NCBI RefSeq assembly: GCF_964340395.1
Contig: NC_135549.1
Location: 22,384,342-22,448,341, forward strand
Source of the DNA: Glandiceps talaboti
Lineage: Eukaryota > Hemichordata > Enteropneusta > Spengelidae
DNA length: 64,000 nucleotides
Direction: 5' to 3'
This document shows positions 1 to 15,934 of the stretch, in pieces; within the stretch, counting starts at the first letter, position 1; every line of letters starts with the position of its first letter. The notes under the pieces were generated by a model that made no database searches, was not told where the DNA came from, and saw nothing but the letters and a program-made list of their open reading frames with translations. The position numbers and the translations under genes were made by a program.

Positions 1-230
1 AATTTAATATTGAGTAATGTATAAACACAAGGAATTATGTGAAATATCAAAGATAGCAGCAGCTGAGTGAACAATTGTACAGATTATATATTGTGACACC
101 AATAGTCTATTTTTTAGATTGTAAATGAAAGAACAATAGATATAGCCAGCTGTGCTGAGTGTTACTACAGTGTTGTTCTCTCACAGTACAACACTGTTGC
201 GTTACACTCACCATACCAGTATATAGGTAG
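1..230. other. Noncoding start of window
   Basis: No coding exon or known repeat is recognised here. The only structure seen is a short hairpin around 170-199, where CAGTGTTGT and ACAACACTG face each other across about 11 bases. Confidence 0.5.
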
Positions 231-586
231 TCTGTTTACTGCGCTGTCGAGATACATCGTTAGTTGGTCGTACCTCCTAGCCCTCGTATTCTCTGCTTTA
301 TCGTGATTACATTGTCAAGGCTGATAATAACGAATTGAAAATTTTCACCTAACAGCATGATCGATCACAGTGTGTAGTTCCTTTAACCATGAAAACCAGT
401 CAAACTATCCTTATTCAAATGAGTCAGTAACTAAATACACTCATTACACTACAGACGGCAAACCATGCAGTGGACATTTCATGTAAATTTAACCCTGGGG
501 GTGCTCAAGACAAATGGAGAAGAATACAAGGGCTAGGAGGTACGACCAGCTAAAGATATATATCTTGACAGTGTAGTAAACAGGCT
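231..586. mobile_element. MITE-like element with ~60-bp terminal inverted repeats
   Basis: The left end (about 231-293, starting TCTGTTTACTGCGCTGTC and running into TGGTCGTACCTCCTAGCCCT) reappears inverted at the right end (about 520-586, AGGGCTAGGAGGTACGACCA running to GTAAACAGGCTGG). The innermost 28 bp of the arms differ at only one position. The roughly 230 bp between them has no open frame. Size and structure fit a non-autonomous DNA transposon. The exact ends and the target duplication are not resolved, and the family is unknown. Confidence 0.6.
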
Positions 587-2055
587 GGTAATTTAGCCAA
601 GAAAGCTAGCAAACATTTCATACAAATAAAGTGAATTGTAATATTTCTAATCTAAAGAGCTATGTCATGCTGTCAAAACTAGTCTGTACAAGCAGTACTG
701 CAATGTTGTCTTGAAATGAAGGCATGATATTTGCTATGACATACCATGTACCAAAAAGAAAAGAAAAACTTGCCAGTTTGCGTGCAATTCTAGTTTTCAT
801 CATGTACATGATGTATATACAATATAGTGTCACTGACTCCAGCCTATGATGACATTTTGCACCAGCAGTAGTTCTGGGTTGGGAAGTTATGTATTGATAG
901 AATTTGCATAGCCATATCACACCGTTGAGGGCGCTAATCATGGATGTAGAGAACTTGTCAAGGAAAGTGTTTGCTATATGGAAAGTAATCATGTAATCTG
1001 ATTCTACTGAATGACACTGAATAAATTATATACTATCTTACAATCAATAACCTTGTGGCATTTGTTCTCATACAGCAAATCATTTTACATGAAATGTATG
1101 TTGTCATAGGCTCCGTACAGTCCCTACAAATCACCAATACAATAGATGGACAATTTCTGCTTTGACTAAATATCAATTGTGGGTAGTGTCTCAAAAGTAA
1201 ATATGTATATTTGGATACAGTAACCTACAGCTTGCATCAATATAGTAATGTGACAAGTAAGTACATAGTAAGGATAGAGATAACATTTCTGAGACTATAC
1301 ATATATAAATATATAAATTGCTATTATACTGCTATTATATATAATTACCTTCATGTATCATGTAAGTGACTCAATCCATATACAACAAAGTAGAACAGGC
1401 AGAATATGTGGAAGATCTCTCCTGTCCCATATACTGTGTAAGGTGTACGCCATGTTGGGGCGCCCTCACACATCAGTCAACCCCCTTTATAGAGCATGCA
1501 TGATGTCACAACGAATTTTTCTACTACCCCATCAGCTAGCTGCCACATGTTGACAATGTAAATACTTTACAACATACACGTGTCATAGTATCAATGTGTG
1601 AGGAATATAATTACTATTACTCATGAATTAGTCTGTAAGATTATAAAGATATGACATGTTGTGCCACTCCTATCAACCAGCACCCAAGACTGACTAGGCT
1701 TAATAACAACACAATGTATCTTAGTGTATATCGTGAATATAATTTTTTGGAAATTTTTATTTCTAAAATTCTTTTATTTATACATTTTAATGATAACACT
1801 CCTTTATCATATAATTGGATCACCTTTTACTTCCTTTTTTTTTTCATTTTTTTTCCTTCAATTTTTTACCTAATATTCTTTGGCAACTGTTTGGTATTTA
1901 TGTCCACATTTTTTTTTCTTTTTTTTGCAATTAATAGGATAAACCCCCTATTCTGTTGGCAATGGATTGATCTAAGTCCATAATCGCTTCTGGAGACTGA
2001 ACCAAAGTCAAGGGAACAGGGGTAGAGTTGATAAAAAATCACAGAAAATTCTGAT
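587..2055. other. AT-rich intergenic DNA downstream of Rab gene A
   Basis: Nothing coding is recognised. Around 1425-1490 lies a fragment (GTTGGGGCGCCCTCACACAT) that resembles 24290-24345, so it is probably part of a dispersed repeat. 1740-1930 is T-rich and lies just past the stop of gene A, so it probably holds that gene's 3' untranslated region. Confidence 0.4.
1773..1778 (-). terminator. Candidate poly(A) signal for Rab gene A
   Basis: AATAAA on the minus strand, about 280 bases past the stop codon of gene A. It is inferred from the hexamer alone, and other A-rich hexamers lie nearby. Confidence 0.3.
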
Positions 2056-3902
2056 TCAATAACCACAACAGCCCCAATATCCGTAAACTTCACTTGTCGC
2101 TTGCTGAGACAGTGTCAGTGATTCTTCTCCTGAATCCAAGATATTTCCTCCTCCATGTCTCTTCATCAACACCTTGGCCAGAATCTTAAAAGTTCCTTCT
2201 ACATTCGTGGAATCTTTGGCAGATGTTTCTATACAATCTAGCATATCATACTGTTTCACTGTTTGCTTTGCTTTGGCAATATGTATTTGTCGTTGATGAC
2301 TTAAGTCACTCTTATTCCCTGAAAACGTAAAAAATATATTTTAAGATAAAAACAACAACAAAGAAACACAGTAAGTAAACAGTACAGGTTTGAACTAAAA
2401 ACAAAAGTTACCCATTTAGCACATATACACCATAAGAGGGCGCCTTACATTTGCCATATCAAGTAGCCAAGCAGCCAAACAAGTCACTGAGTTATGCCAG
2501 AGCCCTGAAACTAGCTAGACCATCGTAGTCGAGTTATATTACAGCAATGTTCGACCAACTGTATCTCTTAGTCTGTCTCAAGCTGTGCTATCAGTGTATC
2601 AGTGGGGTCTTAAAGGAATACATGGGTTTTTTGTTCAAAACCAATGCTTGCAATATCCTGTATAGGTCTGCTAGATACCTGCCCAAAAGTCGTTCGTTTC
2701 CAATTCCAGCATATATCATGTTGTTCTCTGGCAAATAGTATTTAAATCAAGCTTGACTATCAAGTCTCTGGGCGAAATCTATCACCATGATTACAAATTC
2801 TTACCTATAAGTAATACTAAAGGGTCTCCACCACGCGATTTTTCACCAATATTATTTTTGACTTCGTCTAACCATACAGGTATACTATCAAAAGTCTTTT
2901 TTCTTGTGATGTCGTATGTTATAATAACACCATGTGTGTCGTTATAGTAGCTGCGAGTCATTGCACGGAATCTCTCCTGTCCTGCTGTGTCCCATACCTG
3001 TAACTGTATAATATAATTACGTTCATTAACAAAGTCACTTGTGAGCTAACATTCTATGCAAAATAAAGTTATTATATATTTACGAATATTAAAAAAAAAA
3101 AACGTCTGAGGTCTTTCTGCGTAAACACCGCTTACGGTATTTTTTGAATATTCGTAAATCATTATTTTGTGGTTCATTCGCTGGGTGTGTCGAATTACAG
3201 ACGTAGCTATAGAACACGCAGACAAACGCAGTTTTTAATGTGAAGCTGGAGTATATACTCACCACAGCCCCCCCCCCACACACACACATCCACCCACCCA
3301 CCCACCCCAACCCTCCGAGAACACGTCTCGCTTAATTAAAGGATCCTTTTCTCGATTTTGGAGGATATTGCCGTAAGTTCTTGAAGAACATACAACACTT
3401 CAAGTTCCCAAAGCTATTATCCCCAGGGTCCACAAATAACGCGATAGCCCACACTTGATCTGTATGATTTTTAAGAAAAAATATATAGCGAATAATCTAT
3501 ATTTCTTATTCACTATATATATATTTTTTTAAATCATACAGATTGATTCGAGTGCCTATGTGATAGCCCATACTTCACAGCCATGCCGTGACCACGTCGG
3601 TCACTTCCGGGTTACGAAGTATGCCACAGTGCACAGATTGTTCGTGTTGTACAGATATGACAAGATAAGACGTGGTTCTTATGAACACATCATTCACTTA
3701 CCTTGACTTTCTTACCACCAAGACACAATGTCTTTACTGTAAAATCGACACCGATTGTGTTCTGCTGCTTTTCAAGAAACTTTCCTGATTTGAAACGTTT
3801 CACGATAGACGATTTACCAACGTCCATATCTCCTATCAGAATTATTTTGAAAAGGAAGTCATACGCCGTGTCGTCTGTTTTGTCTCGCTGATGTGAAGAC
3901 AT
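2056..3902 (-). CDS. Rab43/Rab19-like small GTPase, gene A of the array (3 exons, 220 aa)
   Basis: Exons 3902-3702, 3003-2805 and 2318-2056 join in frame (201+199+263 nt) with GT-AG introns, phases 0 and 1. The start is the ATG of MSSHQRDK, because the sister genes also begin MSS or MSA. Motifs in order are P-loop GDMDVGKS (24-31), switch I NTIGVDF, switch [11 protein letters not shown] (Gln76 present), then NKSD and ETSAK for guanine binding. The tail is GCCGY, a CCXX-type double-cysteine prenylation site. Rabs of this class act on membranes of the secretory and endocytic system. Three things are odd: Met-Asp at the P-loop positions equivalent to Ras 12-13, a 5-residue insertion after helix 3 (GEKSRGG region; exon 2 is 15 nt longer than in all sisters), and DTHG in place of SANG. 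Assignment to the Rab43/19 subfamily is by motif similarity. The coding model is solid, but activity is not shown. Confidence 0.9.
3079..3158. repeat. Short fold-back in intron 1 of gene A
   Basis: TTTACGAATATT followed by an A12 run (3079-3102) faces its complement AATATTCGTAAA at 3147-3158, enclosing a small inner stem. It looks like a tiny fold-back element. It lies inside the 698-bp first intron. Confidence 0.45.
3460..3541. repeat. AT-rich hairpin in intron 1 of gene A
   Basis: CTGTATGATTTTTAAGAAAA runs into an inverted partner ending TTTTTTTAAATCATACAG, so the whole ~82 bp can fold into one long stem. Both flanks carry a similar stretch (GATAGCCCACACTT and GATAGCCCATACTT), which could be traces of a duplicated insertion site. 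Confidence 0.5.
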
Positions 3903-4008
3903 GTCTGAAATCCCGATGACTTTACTGAATACTTCAGAACATATGCACAACCGCGACCAATACTACAGTAACACTATAGCTTCTCTCGGTCGGCGTAACC
4001 ATTTTGCA

Positions 4009-4023
4009 TGACGTCATGACTCA
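4009..4023. promoter_or_regulatory. Composite CRE and AP-1 site upstream of gene A
   Basis: TGACGTCA (a perfect palindromic cAMP-response element) is followed directly by TGACTCA (an AP-1 consensus), about 107 bases upstream of the gene A start codon. Both are known bZIP factor sites. Use by this gene is inferred from position alone. Confidence 0.4.
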
Positions 4024-4202
4024 TGATCAGTTCGGGTTTCCCCTTACTACGTGCAACACTCAGAATAGATACAGTAAACAAAACACAGCAGACTTCGCAT
4101 GTATTTTGAATGAAATGTACTATTTATTTGAAACATGAATACTCAGTTCTTCTATGGTCACATAGCAACCGATTTCTTTATTTTATTGTTTTCCTGTGAT
4201 TT

Positions 4203-4712
4203 TCCATTTCTTAATTGTATAAGGGACTGGTCAGTTTCTTCAGCCTGGGGGGGGGGGGGCAGTGGATTCTTAAATTGGGCCGACAACAAGTCACTGACCC
4301 CCTATCTGTAAAACCAAAAACAGGCTGACCCCCCCCCCCCCCTATCACTTAATTCTATATATAAACATGATGACCCCCGCCCCCCATATATATAATATTC
4401 ACATGACAGGTATTTGTTGATCATGACTCAGTGTGGACTGCTTGACTGTCTTGCATCTACTTTATAAGATCCCGGGTTAGCACTAATTATAATTATTGAC
4501 TACACAGGGTAAATATATTCCAAAAGGAGTTTAATAGCATGTTGACAGTGAAAGGTATTGGAAAGCTTGAGCAGGGAATATGTATATATCTTTTATGGGG
4601 AGGGGTCCTAGGAGGGTCTCCCCTAGAAGCCCTGGAGGTTTTTTTACTCTGAAAAGTCAATTTTGAGACTATTCACTGAGACCCTTTCAGACAATAATTT
4701 CCAGGCTTCGTG
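4203..4712 (+). repeat. Dispersed repeat, copy 1 (partial)
   Basis: Begins with a stretch like GGGACTGGTCAGTTTCTTCA, followed by G and C homopolymer runs, GATCCCGGGTTAGCACTA, and a G/C-rich motif (GGGTCTCCCCTAGAAGCCCT). The same order of blocks occurs at 11830-13172 (minus) and 51876-53385 (plus). This copy carries only the first third. No protein is encoded, and the class is unknown. Confidence 0.65.
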
Positions 4713-7162
4713 CCAACCTTATTTTGTGCTTCCCATGTGGATCTGCACTCTGCATGCCATTGGCTGCACAAACACGAGAAAAAAGAAGACCGAGGCAGGG
4801 TGATTCAAACTCACCAGAAAAAAAAAATTTGGCCTTAAAATAGGTTTACAATGAGCGCGGAGTTCACAAACAGGTGAAATAATTATCATCGTTTCAATTT
4901 CGTCAAATATGGACTTATCATTTTCAAATTTCACACACTGATGCGCAGATGAATAAAAAGAAATCGTGTCTTTTTAGATTTTCGATTAGAAGTTTAGGAA
5001 GTATTATATTGACCTCGATCCTCGAACCGTCTCCTTTTTACCCTTGTTCATTTCCGATTTCTCTCGATAACAAACTACCGCTGTTTGTTGCAAGGCTTGT
5101 ACATAATCATTTATCTAGCTCTGTATCTCAGGATATAAATACACTCTCATATATTTATCAAGTGTAATAATCTATAATTTATACCCAAATGTGTGTGGTC
5201 AAAATATGGAAAATAGACCAAGCTTCGCCTAGCCTACGAAGAAAATTTCGCGACAATGTATCAATAATAGTGACCTATACATTGACCTCTACACGTGGTG
5301 GGACAGAAGGAAGTTTACAACACGCACATGCCATATCCCGGGTATGTAGGGGATCACGAAAGCTCGCTCGAGGATGGCAAGCTTTCCTGTGCTGAGAATA
5401 GGAGGCGTGGCGGGCATTTAAACAACATTTTTGACAACTAACTTTCATTGGGACTTGACGAATCACAGATATAGAGCTAAATTTCTTGCATAAATCCTTA
5501 CGGAAGGTATTCAGTTTAAATCTGGTATTAGTTGAAAGTTTGAAGTTGAAACATCATTTAGCATTTTATATGTTTTCCGTCGCTACATTGTCCCGATGGT
5601 CGATGTAAAAACTCCAGTCCCTGAACTCTAGTAAAATTGAGCATTCAACACTGATAACATCACCATTTACCGGCCCTAACAAAGTGATAACAGTACTCTT
5701 TTATAAAAGGCTCCCAAACCTTATTCTGTTGTCGGCATTCTGCTCTCCCACGATGGTGTGTACACTTGTTTGGTTTCGCTAGGGGTCCTGCTTGCATAAG
5801 GCGTAAGTCGTCCCTTGCGAGCGTGCACCGTCTGCAAGCAGAACTAATGGGGGTCTACGAGTTTCCGACACGTATCCATTCCCAATGGAACCCACGGCCA
5901 TTATACATCCCTGTACCAGTATAGTGATGTCCAGCCAATTTAAAATTAATGAATTTATAGTTTATTTTTCAGTAGATGTATTCAACCAAAAAATAGATTA
6001 TTTTTCATGTCTCGCCAACTATACTATAATATTAGTCACTAGTTACACTGACTCGAGTGAGTGTTTACGTATAGTAACCCTGCACTGCTGCAGTTGAAAT
6101 TCCAACAAATTATGCAAGTTGAATAAAAAACTATTTACGCCATGAAAGAAGTATCCATGGTAACATTACTATAAAGTTTCAATGAGGGGTTCTATTTTTG
6201 TACCTAAAATCAATAAATACAATCTAGTAGCATACATTGTAGCTTTTGGTTCCAGCGCCACTAATATGCAGAGCTCGAGGTACATATACTGGATGTCGTG
6301 TTCAGTGGATATATATAACTTTGCATTAATTAATATTATTTCCTTATTTTCATCATTTCATTACTAGTATTTTTTGAATCATTACCTGGTCAGTTTAGCA
6401 TCTACAATGTACCTGTATTGTTTAGGGTAGTGTAAAATATATTCATGACACACCCCCTAACTCATAATGTGTATCCATAATGCATTCATAAAACTGAATT
6501 AGGTGATAACAAAAAATCTTAAATTATGAGATTATGTAATTTAAGAACATACTTTTAAAAAAACCACCTACTTGTACCTGCACACAAATATAGTTCAATA
6601 TTTTTGTGTTTCATATACCCATGGAATGAACTTCACCTATTCTTGGGAACTTAAGGGGCGAGATCAATTATTCAAATGTCGGATAAAAAAACTAAATTCC
6701 TTTAGTTTTGGGGTAGGGGAGTTTGACCCATTTTAGTTCTCTTCCAACAAAATCGATTTTGCTTTCAAGTGAAATTATTTTGTTTTGCACCCCAAAAATA
6801 TTGTGCTCACGCTACCCATTCGCCACTAAAGGGTCAAATGGCGAATGTTTTTCAAAATTCTCACCAACCGAGAGTCAATGGCCGTTTCCCTGACTTTACC
6901 ATACGTTTATACATTGTAACTGTAGGTTTGTTTAAGTTTGCTCTTGAAGGATCGATGCTGTATTTTGACAATGAAAAATACTTAAAATGGTTATAGTAAA
7001 ATTGGTATTCAACGCTCTAAGTCTCATTTATACTTCCTTGATTACCGCCAGTTGCTTTTTTTTAAATCGGACACAGTCATGGTTAAATGAGTACTTGCTA
7101 AATAGCTAGTCATACATTTCACTGAATCAGCAGTTTAATGTCAAAAAACCGGTGATGCTCTA
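4713..7162. other. Intergenic DNA between genes A and B
   Basis: No convincing exon. Around 5775-5845 is a CpG-richer patch with an inverted pair (CCTGCTTGCA and TGCAAGCAGA), possibly the remains of a fold-back element. The rest is AT-rich. Short open frames here have no recognisable motif. Confidence 0.4.
6640..6830 (-). repeat. Dispersed repeat fragment related to 51690-51890
   Basis: Shares blocks such as AAGGGGCGAGATCAA, CATTTTAGTTCTC and AAAATCGATT in the same order with the reverse complement of 51700-51885, the segment just ahead of dispersed repeat copy 3. It may be an outlying piece of the same element. Confidence 0.5.
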
Positions 7163-11042
<3,880 letters not shown>

Positions 11043-11829
11043 GATGTTTTATCCTTTAATTTGCAAATTTAGAAACGTAAGGTAAACCACAATACTTAAT
11101 ATTTAGGTGTAGTAATGTTACCCCCCCCCCCTCCCCCCAAAAAACGCATACAAAAAAACAAAAAATAAAAACGCGAGTAAAATGTTGTAGTAGCATATAG
11201 AAAGTAACTGCATGCATTGAATAGATTATTGACGCACACAACCTTTTACCAAGCAAAACCATAGCGGTTTTACTTGTGCACCAATACGACCTCAAAGTCC
11301 ATATCCATTATCATACAATATATATATATATATACATATATAAATATGAAATTACATGAAAAATAACTTGCGACATACTCAAACCACTCTATAGCGATGT
11401 ATGCCCAGCACGTCGTGGAGTATACTAACCAGTGGAGTATAATAACATCGATATATGTGTACACAACATGCAGTTGCCCCTACGAACATCAGAAACTATT
11501 GACCTTAGGGACCGGGCAGTTCTTCGGTCGGGGGTGGATTTGTGGGGGTCACCATGTTTTTGAAATTAGCGGGGGGGGGGGGTCATGCTAGTTTGAAAAT
11601 TGTGGATCGGGGAGATCATTGTGTTTTGGATTGTGATGGAAGAAGAAAATCCTATTCTACAATGGAATTTAGCCTTGTCTGAAATGTGGTACATGTAAAT
11701 ATTTGTTCTTGTCCCTGTTTCTTCAATGAGTTCTTTAATATTACTTATTAATTCAATCATAACTATACATATACATGTATTACCTAGCTACCACACTAGT
11801 TACAGAACATGTTACATGTCCAGTAAATG
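11043..11829. other. Upstream region of gene B
   Basis: AT-rich with C and G homopolymer runs (11121-11138 and 11572-11581) and a small (AT)n patch near 11318. No CRE like that of gene A was seen. No other gene is recognised. Confidence 0.4.
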
Positions 11830-13172
11830 CTTGGCTGTTTCACAATCAGTGCTTCACTTTATATTGCACTTTGGGGCAAAAGTGAACTTGAAGGTTTCGT
11901 AATTGCTAGTTTATAAAAGACGTTAATCTAGATTGTTCTACTCGTCAGTATGAACTTGTCAGAAGGGATTAATACACTTTCTATTTTGGACACTACATGT
12001 TATTGACACTACAATTCACCACATCTCATCAGATTCCAGTTTCTATTATATACTAGGTATGCCCACCTAAAGTTCTCTAACATACCAGTGACTTTACTAT
12101 ACATGCAATATTAATGCCCCTATACCTTTGTTACGGGCCCATTTTTATGTGACATGGGAAACTCAACCACATTTAAATCAGAGGCACCACCAACCTTTTT
12201 ACTGTCATAAAAGAATTAAACTTTTCTTAAATATTTTCACCCTATTCTAATTTGAGATAATTGTATTTTAAAGATGTGAAATGTTTGCCAAGATAGTCCA
12301 AAATTGCCTTAAATTCCAAATTTCCCCTACCAATGATACTACCATTAGATGTGCTGACCTATACTATAATGATGCCATTAAACTTTTTAAGAACATATGT
12401 CAACCCTATATGTAAGTTATAAAGAATAGTTTCTGATACTTGATGGTGCTGTCTTGTAAAGTACGGATAAAGTTATTGCTTGAAAGGGTCTGAATAGCCT
12501 AAATATTGGCTTTACAGTACAAATCCTCCAGGGCATCTAGAGGGAGACCCCCTCGGACCCCCCCCCACGTGAGGTAGACATATCCCAGTCTCAAGCTCTT
12601 CCCCTACCTCTTACTGTGAAGACGCTACGAAACTATATTTCAAAAGTATTTTAACCCTATGTAGTTGCTTTTTACATGTTGGTGCTCTCTTGTAAAGCTT
12701 GGAAATTATTTTCTGAAAATGTCTGAATGGTCTCAATATTGACTTTTCAGAGTTAAAAACGGCCTTGGCTTCTAGGGGAGACCCCTAGGACCCCCATGAG
12801 AGATGCACATATTCCCTTCCCAAACATTCCCCGACTTTTCACTGTCAAGATGCTATTAAATTCCTTTTGGAATATATTTTCCCTGTAGTCACTAACATAA
12901 TTATGATACTGCTAACTCGGGATCTTATAAAGTAGTTGCAAGACAGTCAAGCAGTCCACACTGAGTCACGATCAAAAAATACCTGTCATGTGAATATTAT
13001 ATATGGGGTGGGGGGGGGGTCATCATGTTTTAGAACTAAGTGATAGGGGGATCAACCTGTTTTTGGTTTTACAAATAGGGAGGGTCAGTGACTTTTTGTC
13101 GGCCCGATTTAAGAATCCACCGCCCCCCCCCCCCCTCGGCGGGAGAAACTGACCGGTCCCTTAATAGACAAG
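11830..13172 (-). repeat. Dispersed repeat, copy 2 (near full length)
   Basis: Read on the minus strand it starts near 13172 (GGGACCGGTCAGTTTCTCCC) and follows copy 3 block by block: G/C runs, GATCCCGAGTTAGCA, internal units with GGGTCTCCCTCTAGATGCCC, then AATGGGCCCGTAACA-type sequence, ending near 11830 at AGTGAAGCACTGATTG. It contains degenerate internal repeats of roughly 200 bp. No coding frame is seen, so it is probably a non-autonomous or decayed element. Confidence 0.7.
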
Positions 13173-13295
13173 CGGGTGGGTTTCACAACCTATTACTTAT
13201 TGATATTCTAATCTAATGGCAAAAAAAGATTCCCGCCAATCGAATGCCTTTTTAAGTAGATCACAGGTTATAACCCGTGAGCAAATTTTCTTTCT

Positions 13296-13304
13296 TTCTT
13301 TCTT
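13296..13304 (+). repeat. Short (TTTC)n tract
   Basis: Part of a short TTTC microsatellite running about 13288-13305, just outside dispersed repeat copy 2. Confidence 0.6.
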
Positions 13305-13660
13305 TAGACGTTTATATCATAGTACAGTGTACTGTACTGATTACCATTTGAAAAAAACAACATTCCTAAGTTAACGGACATATAGTGGCCTATACAATCA
13401 GTTCACTCAGGTAATTATGTCAAATATGTAATGGCAGTTTGTCATCAACCTGGGACAATCATATGGGACTCCCAGTTTCGCCAAAACCTAACCTAGGACC
13501 GCGACTGTTCCCTAGTTGCAATCTGAGACTACAATCCAAGTTCCAATCTAGTAGAACTGTACGTGTCCCACGCAGCTGTTTTAGCCTACTTGGAGTTGTT
13601 TCACTTCTGTATGAACAAATATGTATGTTTCTGATAAACAACGTTTCTTGGTGGTGCCTT

Positions 13661-13795
13661 TTTGTGTATGTGCATGTGCATGTGCATGTGTGTGTGTGTG
13701 TGTGCGTGTGCGTGCGTGCGCACGCATGTGCATGCGTTTGCTTGTATGTATGTATGTATGTATGTATGTATGTATGTATGTATGTATGTATGTAC

Positions 13796-13845
<50 letters not shown>

Positions 13846-13880
13846 ATGTATGTATGTATGTAGGTAGGTAGGTAGGTGTA
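13661..13880. repeat. Compound microsatellite (TGCA/TG/TATG/TAGG)
   Basis: Alternating blocks of GCATGT, (TG)n, GCGTGC, (TATG)n, (TG)n, (TATG)n and (TAGG)n. The open frames across it are repeat artefacts. Confidence 0.95.
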
Positions 13881-15888
13881 TATGTATATGTTACCAAAGA
13901 TGTCAAGGGAAAACAACTTCCTATGAACGACAAGGGTGCAACGTCCATGGAGGATTTGTGACCATGGCAGTCTTCAAAATACCAAGTTTGGAACCGTGAG
14001 AAGAAAACAATATACCAAACTGTAGACGACTGACTGTGAAGTCATAAAAGATATGGGTGTTTGAGACACACACAATCCTTGTTTGAGACACACACTATCC
14101 TTGTCATAATAGCGGTCGGTACGAAACGCAGGTACAGGCCAGGTCAGACGAGGCCACGTATCGATTGAAGATTTTTTTTTATATTCACATTCAGATCCGT
14201 CATTATATTTAATGTAGATTTACAATTAGTTGTCAGCTCTACAATTACAATTTTCACATAGATTTCATACTCATTCTTGTACGTACTGGGTGCTTTCAAG
14301 AGTAAAAACGTTTTGCAGGCACTTTTTATCTTGTTGCACATGAAAGACAAAAAGATGGCAGACACTCATACAGGGAAAGTTGTCGCATGTTGTGCATTTT
14401 GTGCAGTTTCAGTATTTATTGATTACACTGAACGATTTGCCCAACAAAAATGCACCATCATTGCAATATATTTGGGACAAGAATGTACAAATTGGCTAAA
14501 TGAAGTGACAATTGTTCGTTCAAGAAAATAAACGTCTTGAGATATTAATGCAAGTGCGTCATCCCCAAAGATAAATAACGATCTAGCGGGTGACTCTGTT
14601 TCACATTGGAAATCTGTCACCCTAACTCAGAGTAAACCTTTGAAGCCAATTTTCAAGCACTCCATGGCTTTCAGTAATGTGAATGGTTTGAAATTTTATG
14701 AGACGAATAGGCTTCTGCATGACCTTATTTTCAAAAAAACATTCACAGTGGGAGGGGATACTCTTCTGTCACACCCTACCCACTAGTGATTATGGGGGTG
14801 GGGGGGGTGCTCTTTCTGCCCGAAAAAACCTGCTAGCTAAGTATCACCAACCAAGCATAGGTTATGCAGCCTGATATGAGACACATCTCATAATATTAAA
14901 AGCCCACATTTACTTGTAAAGAAATATATTATTGTTATGAATGGACACTGTCGAATTCCAACTGTTATTAATATAGTGTACCATAGAATTGTACATCAGT
15001 TCTCCACAATGCAGGAATCGGGGTAGGGACAGGGTATCATAGAATTTCACATAATTCTGCAAATATGTGTAGTCTGGGGGGGGGGGGTGCCTACCGAGAG
15101 GGGCGCTACGAAATTTATTGGGTTCATCTTTTTGGATGGGGGATAAAATAGTTTTTTTGAGAGCAAAGGGTGGGGCTACGAAAAAAATCTAACTAAGATA
15201 TTTTCTTCTCAGCCCATTCCCCCCCCGTCGTAAATTCTGCTCGTTCCCTGAGAAGTGAGTTGATAACAATTCATATTTTAGTTCACAAGTAGATAGGCTA
15301 TTACCATTACAGTGTAATTTGCCCCAAAAACCTGAAAGAATTGAATTGAATTTTAGACACGCAACCTAGCAGTCGAAGTAGCTCCATTATTTTTATTTTT
15401 GTCAAATAACATTTACAGGATGTGGGCAAGGTGAACCTCAAATGTTGCATTAGTTGAGCATTGCCTAGAAACAGTTCAACTATGCTATAATTAATAATAA
15501 CCATAGCGGTGAAGTGTTTGTTGTTCTTGGTTAATATCACCTATAAACCTGGTTAAGAACATCACTGCAAACATATATTCCATCATAATTAGCTTATGGC
15601 TTCAAAATAAAATTTCTTCCTTCTATGTTCACTATTATGGTTATCATTCTTTACGATAATAACTTTTTTCCAAATTACCAAAAACAAAACAAAAACAAAA
15701 CAACCCAACAGCTTTGTAGCACAACTGTAAAGTTTGTGATAATTTAAGGAAAAAATGTTTATCCACATGCTAATCTATCCTTGTTACCCATAGCAATATG
15801 CACATCATTTTAGTATTGTACATGTTATGTAGACTTTAGTTTTTTGGGCCTACATACATGCAGTAGATTTTGAGATATCGTGTCCACA
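13881..15888. other. Intergenic DNA between genes B and C
   Basis: No exon was supported. G-run-containing patches at 14790-14810, 15076-15088 and 15220-15230 (with GGGGCGCTACGAAATTTATT) resemble those at 34245-34340 and 34715-34810, so they are probably dispersed repeat pieces. 15660-15710 has a short CAAAA-type repeat. Confidence 0.35.
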
Positions 15889-15889
15889 G

Positions 15890-15932
<43 letters not shown>
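15889..15932 (+). repeat. (CA)n microsatellite next to a repeat terminus
   Basis: A CA tract followed by ATGCAGACAAAAACATAACA and CCTCCCCTTACGGGAAGTAA. The same arrangement (microsatellite, then ATAACATTCCCTTATGGAACGTAA) closes the satellite block at 25803-26005, so the tract appears to be seeded by the end of a dispersed element. Confidence 0.7.

Positions 15933-15934
<2 letters not shown>

Noticed and set aside
2547-2947. Two plus-strand frames opposite gene A
   Set aside because: The second is the antisense shadow of gene A exon 2; the first lies in intron 2 with no motif.
5775-5845. CpG-richer patch with inverted GCTTGCA/TGCAAGC, considered as promoter or MITE
   Set aside because: Arms are too short and no open exon follows; left as unexplained intergenic sequence.
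14277-14531. 84-codon plus-strand frame with several Cys
   Set aside because: No recognised motif, no splice or promoter support, and lies in AT-rich DNA where frames of this length arise by chance.
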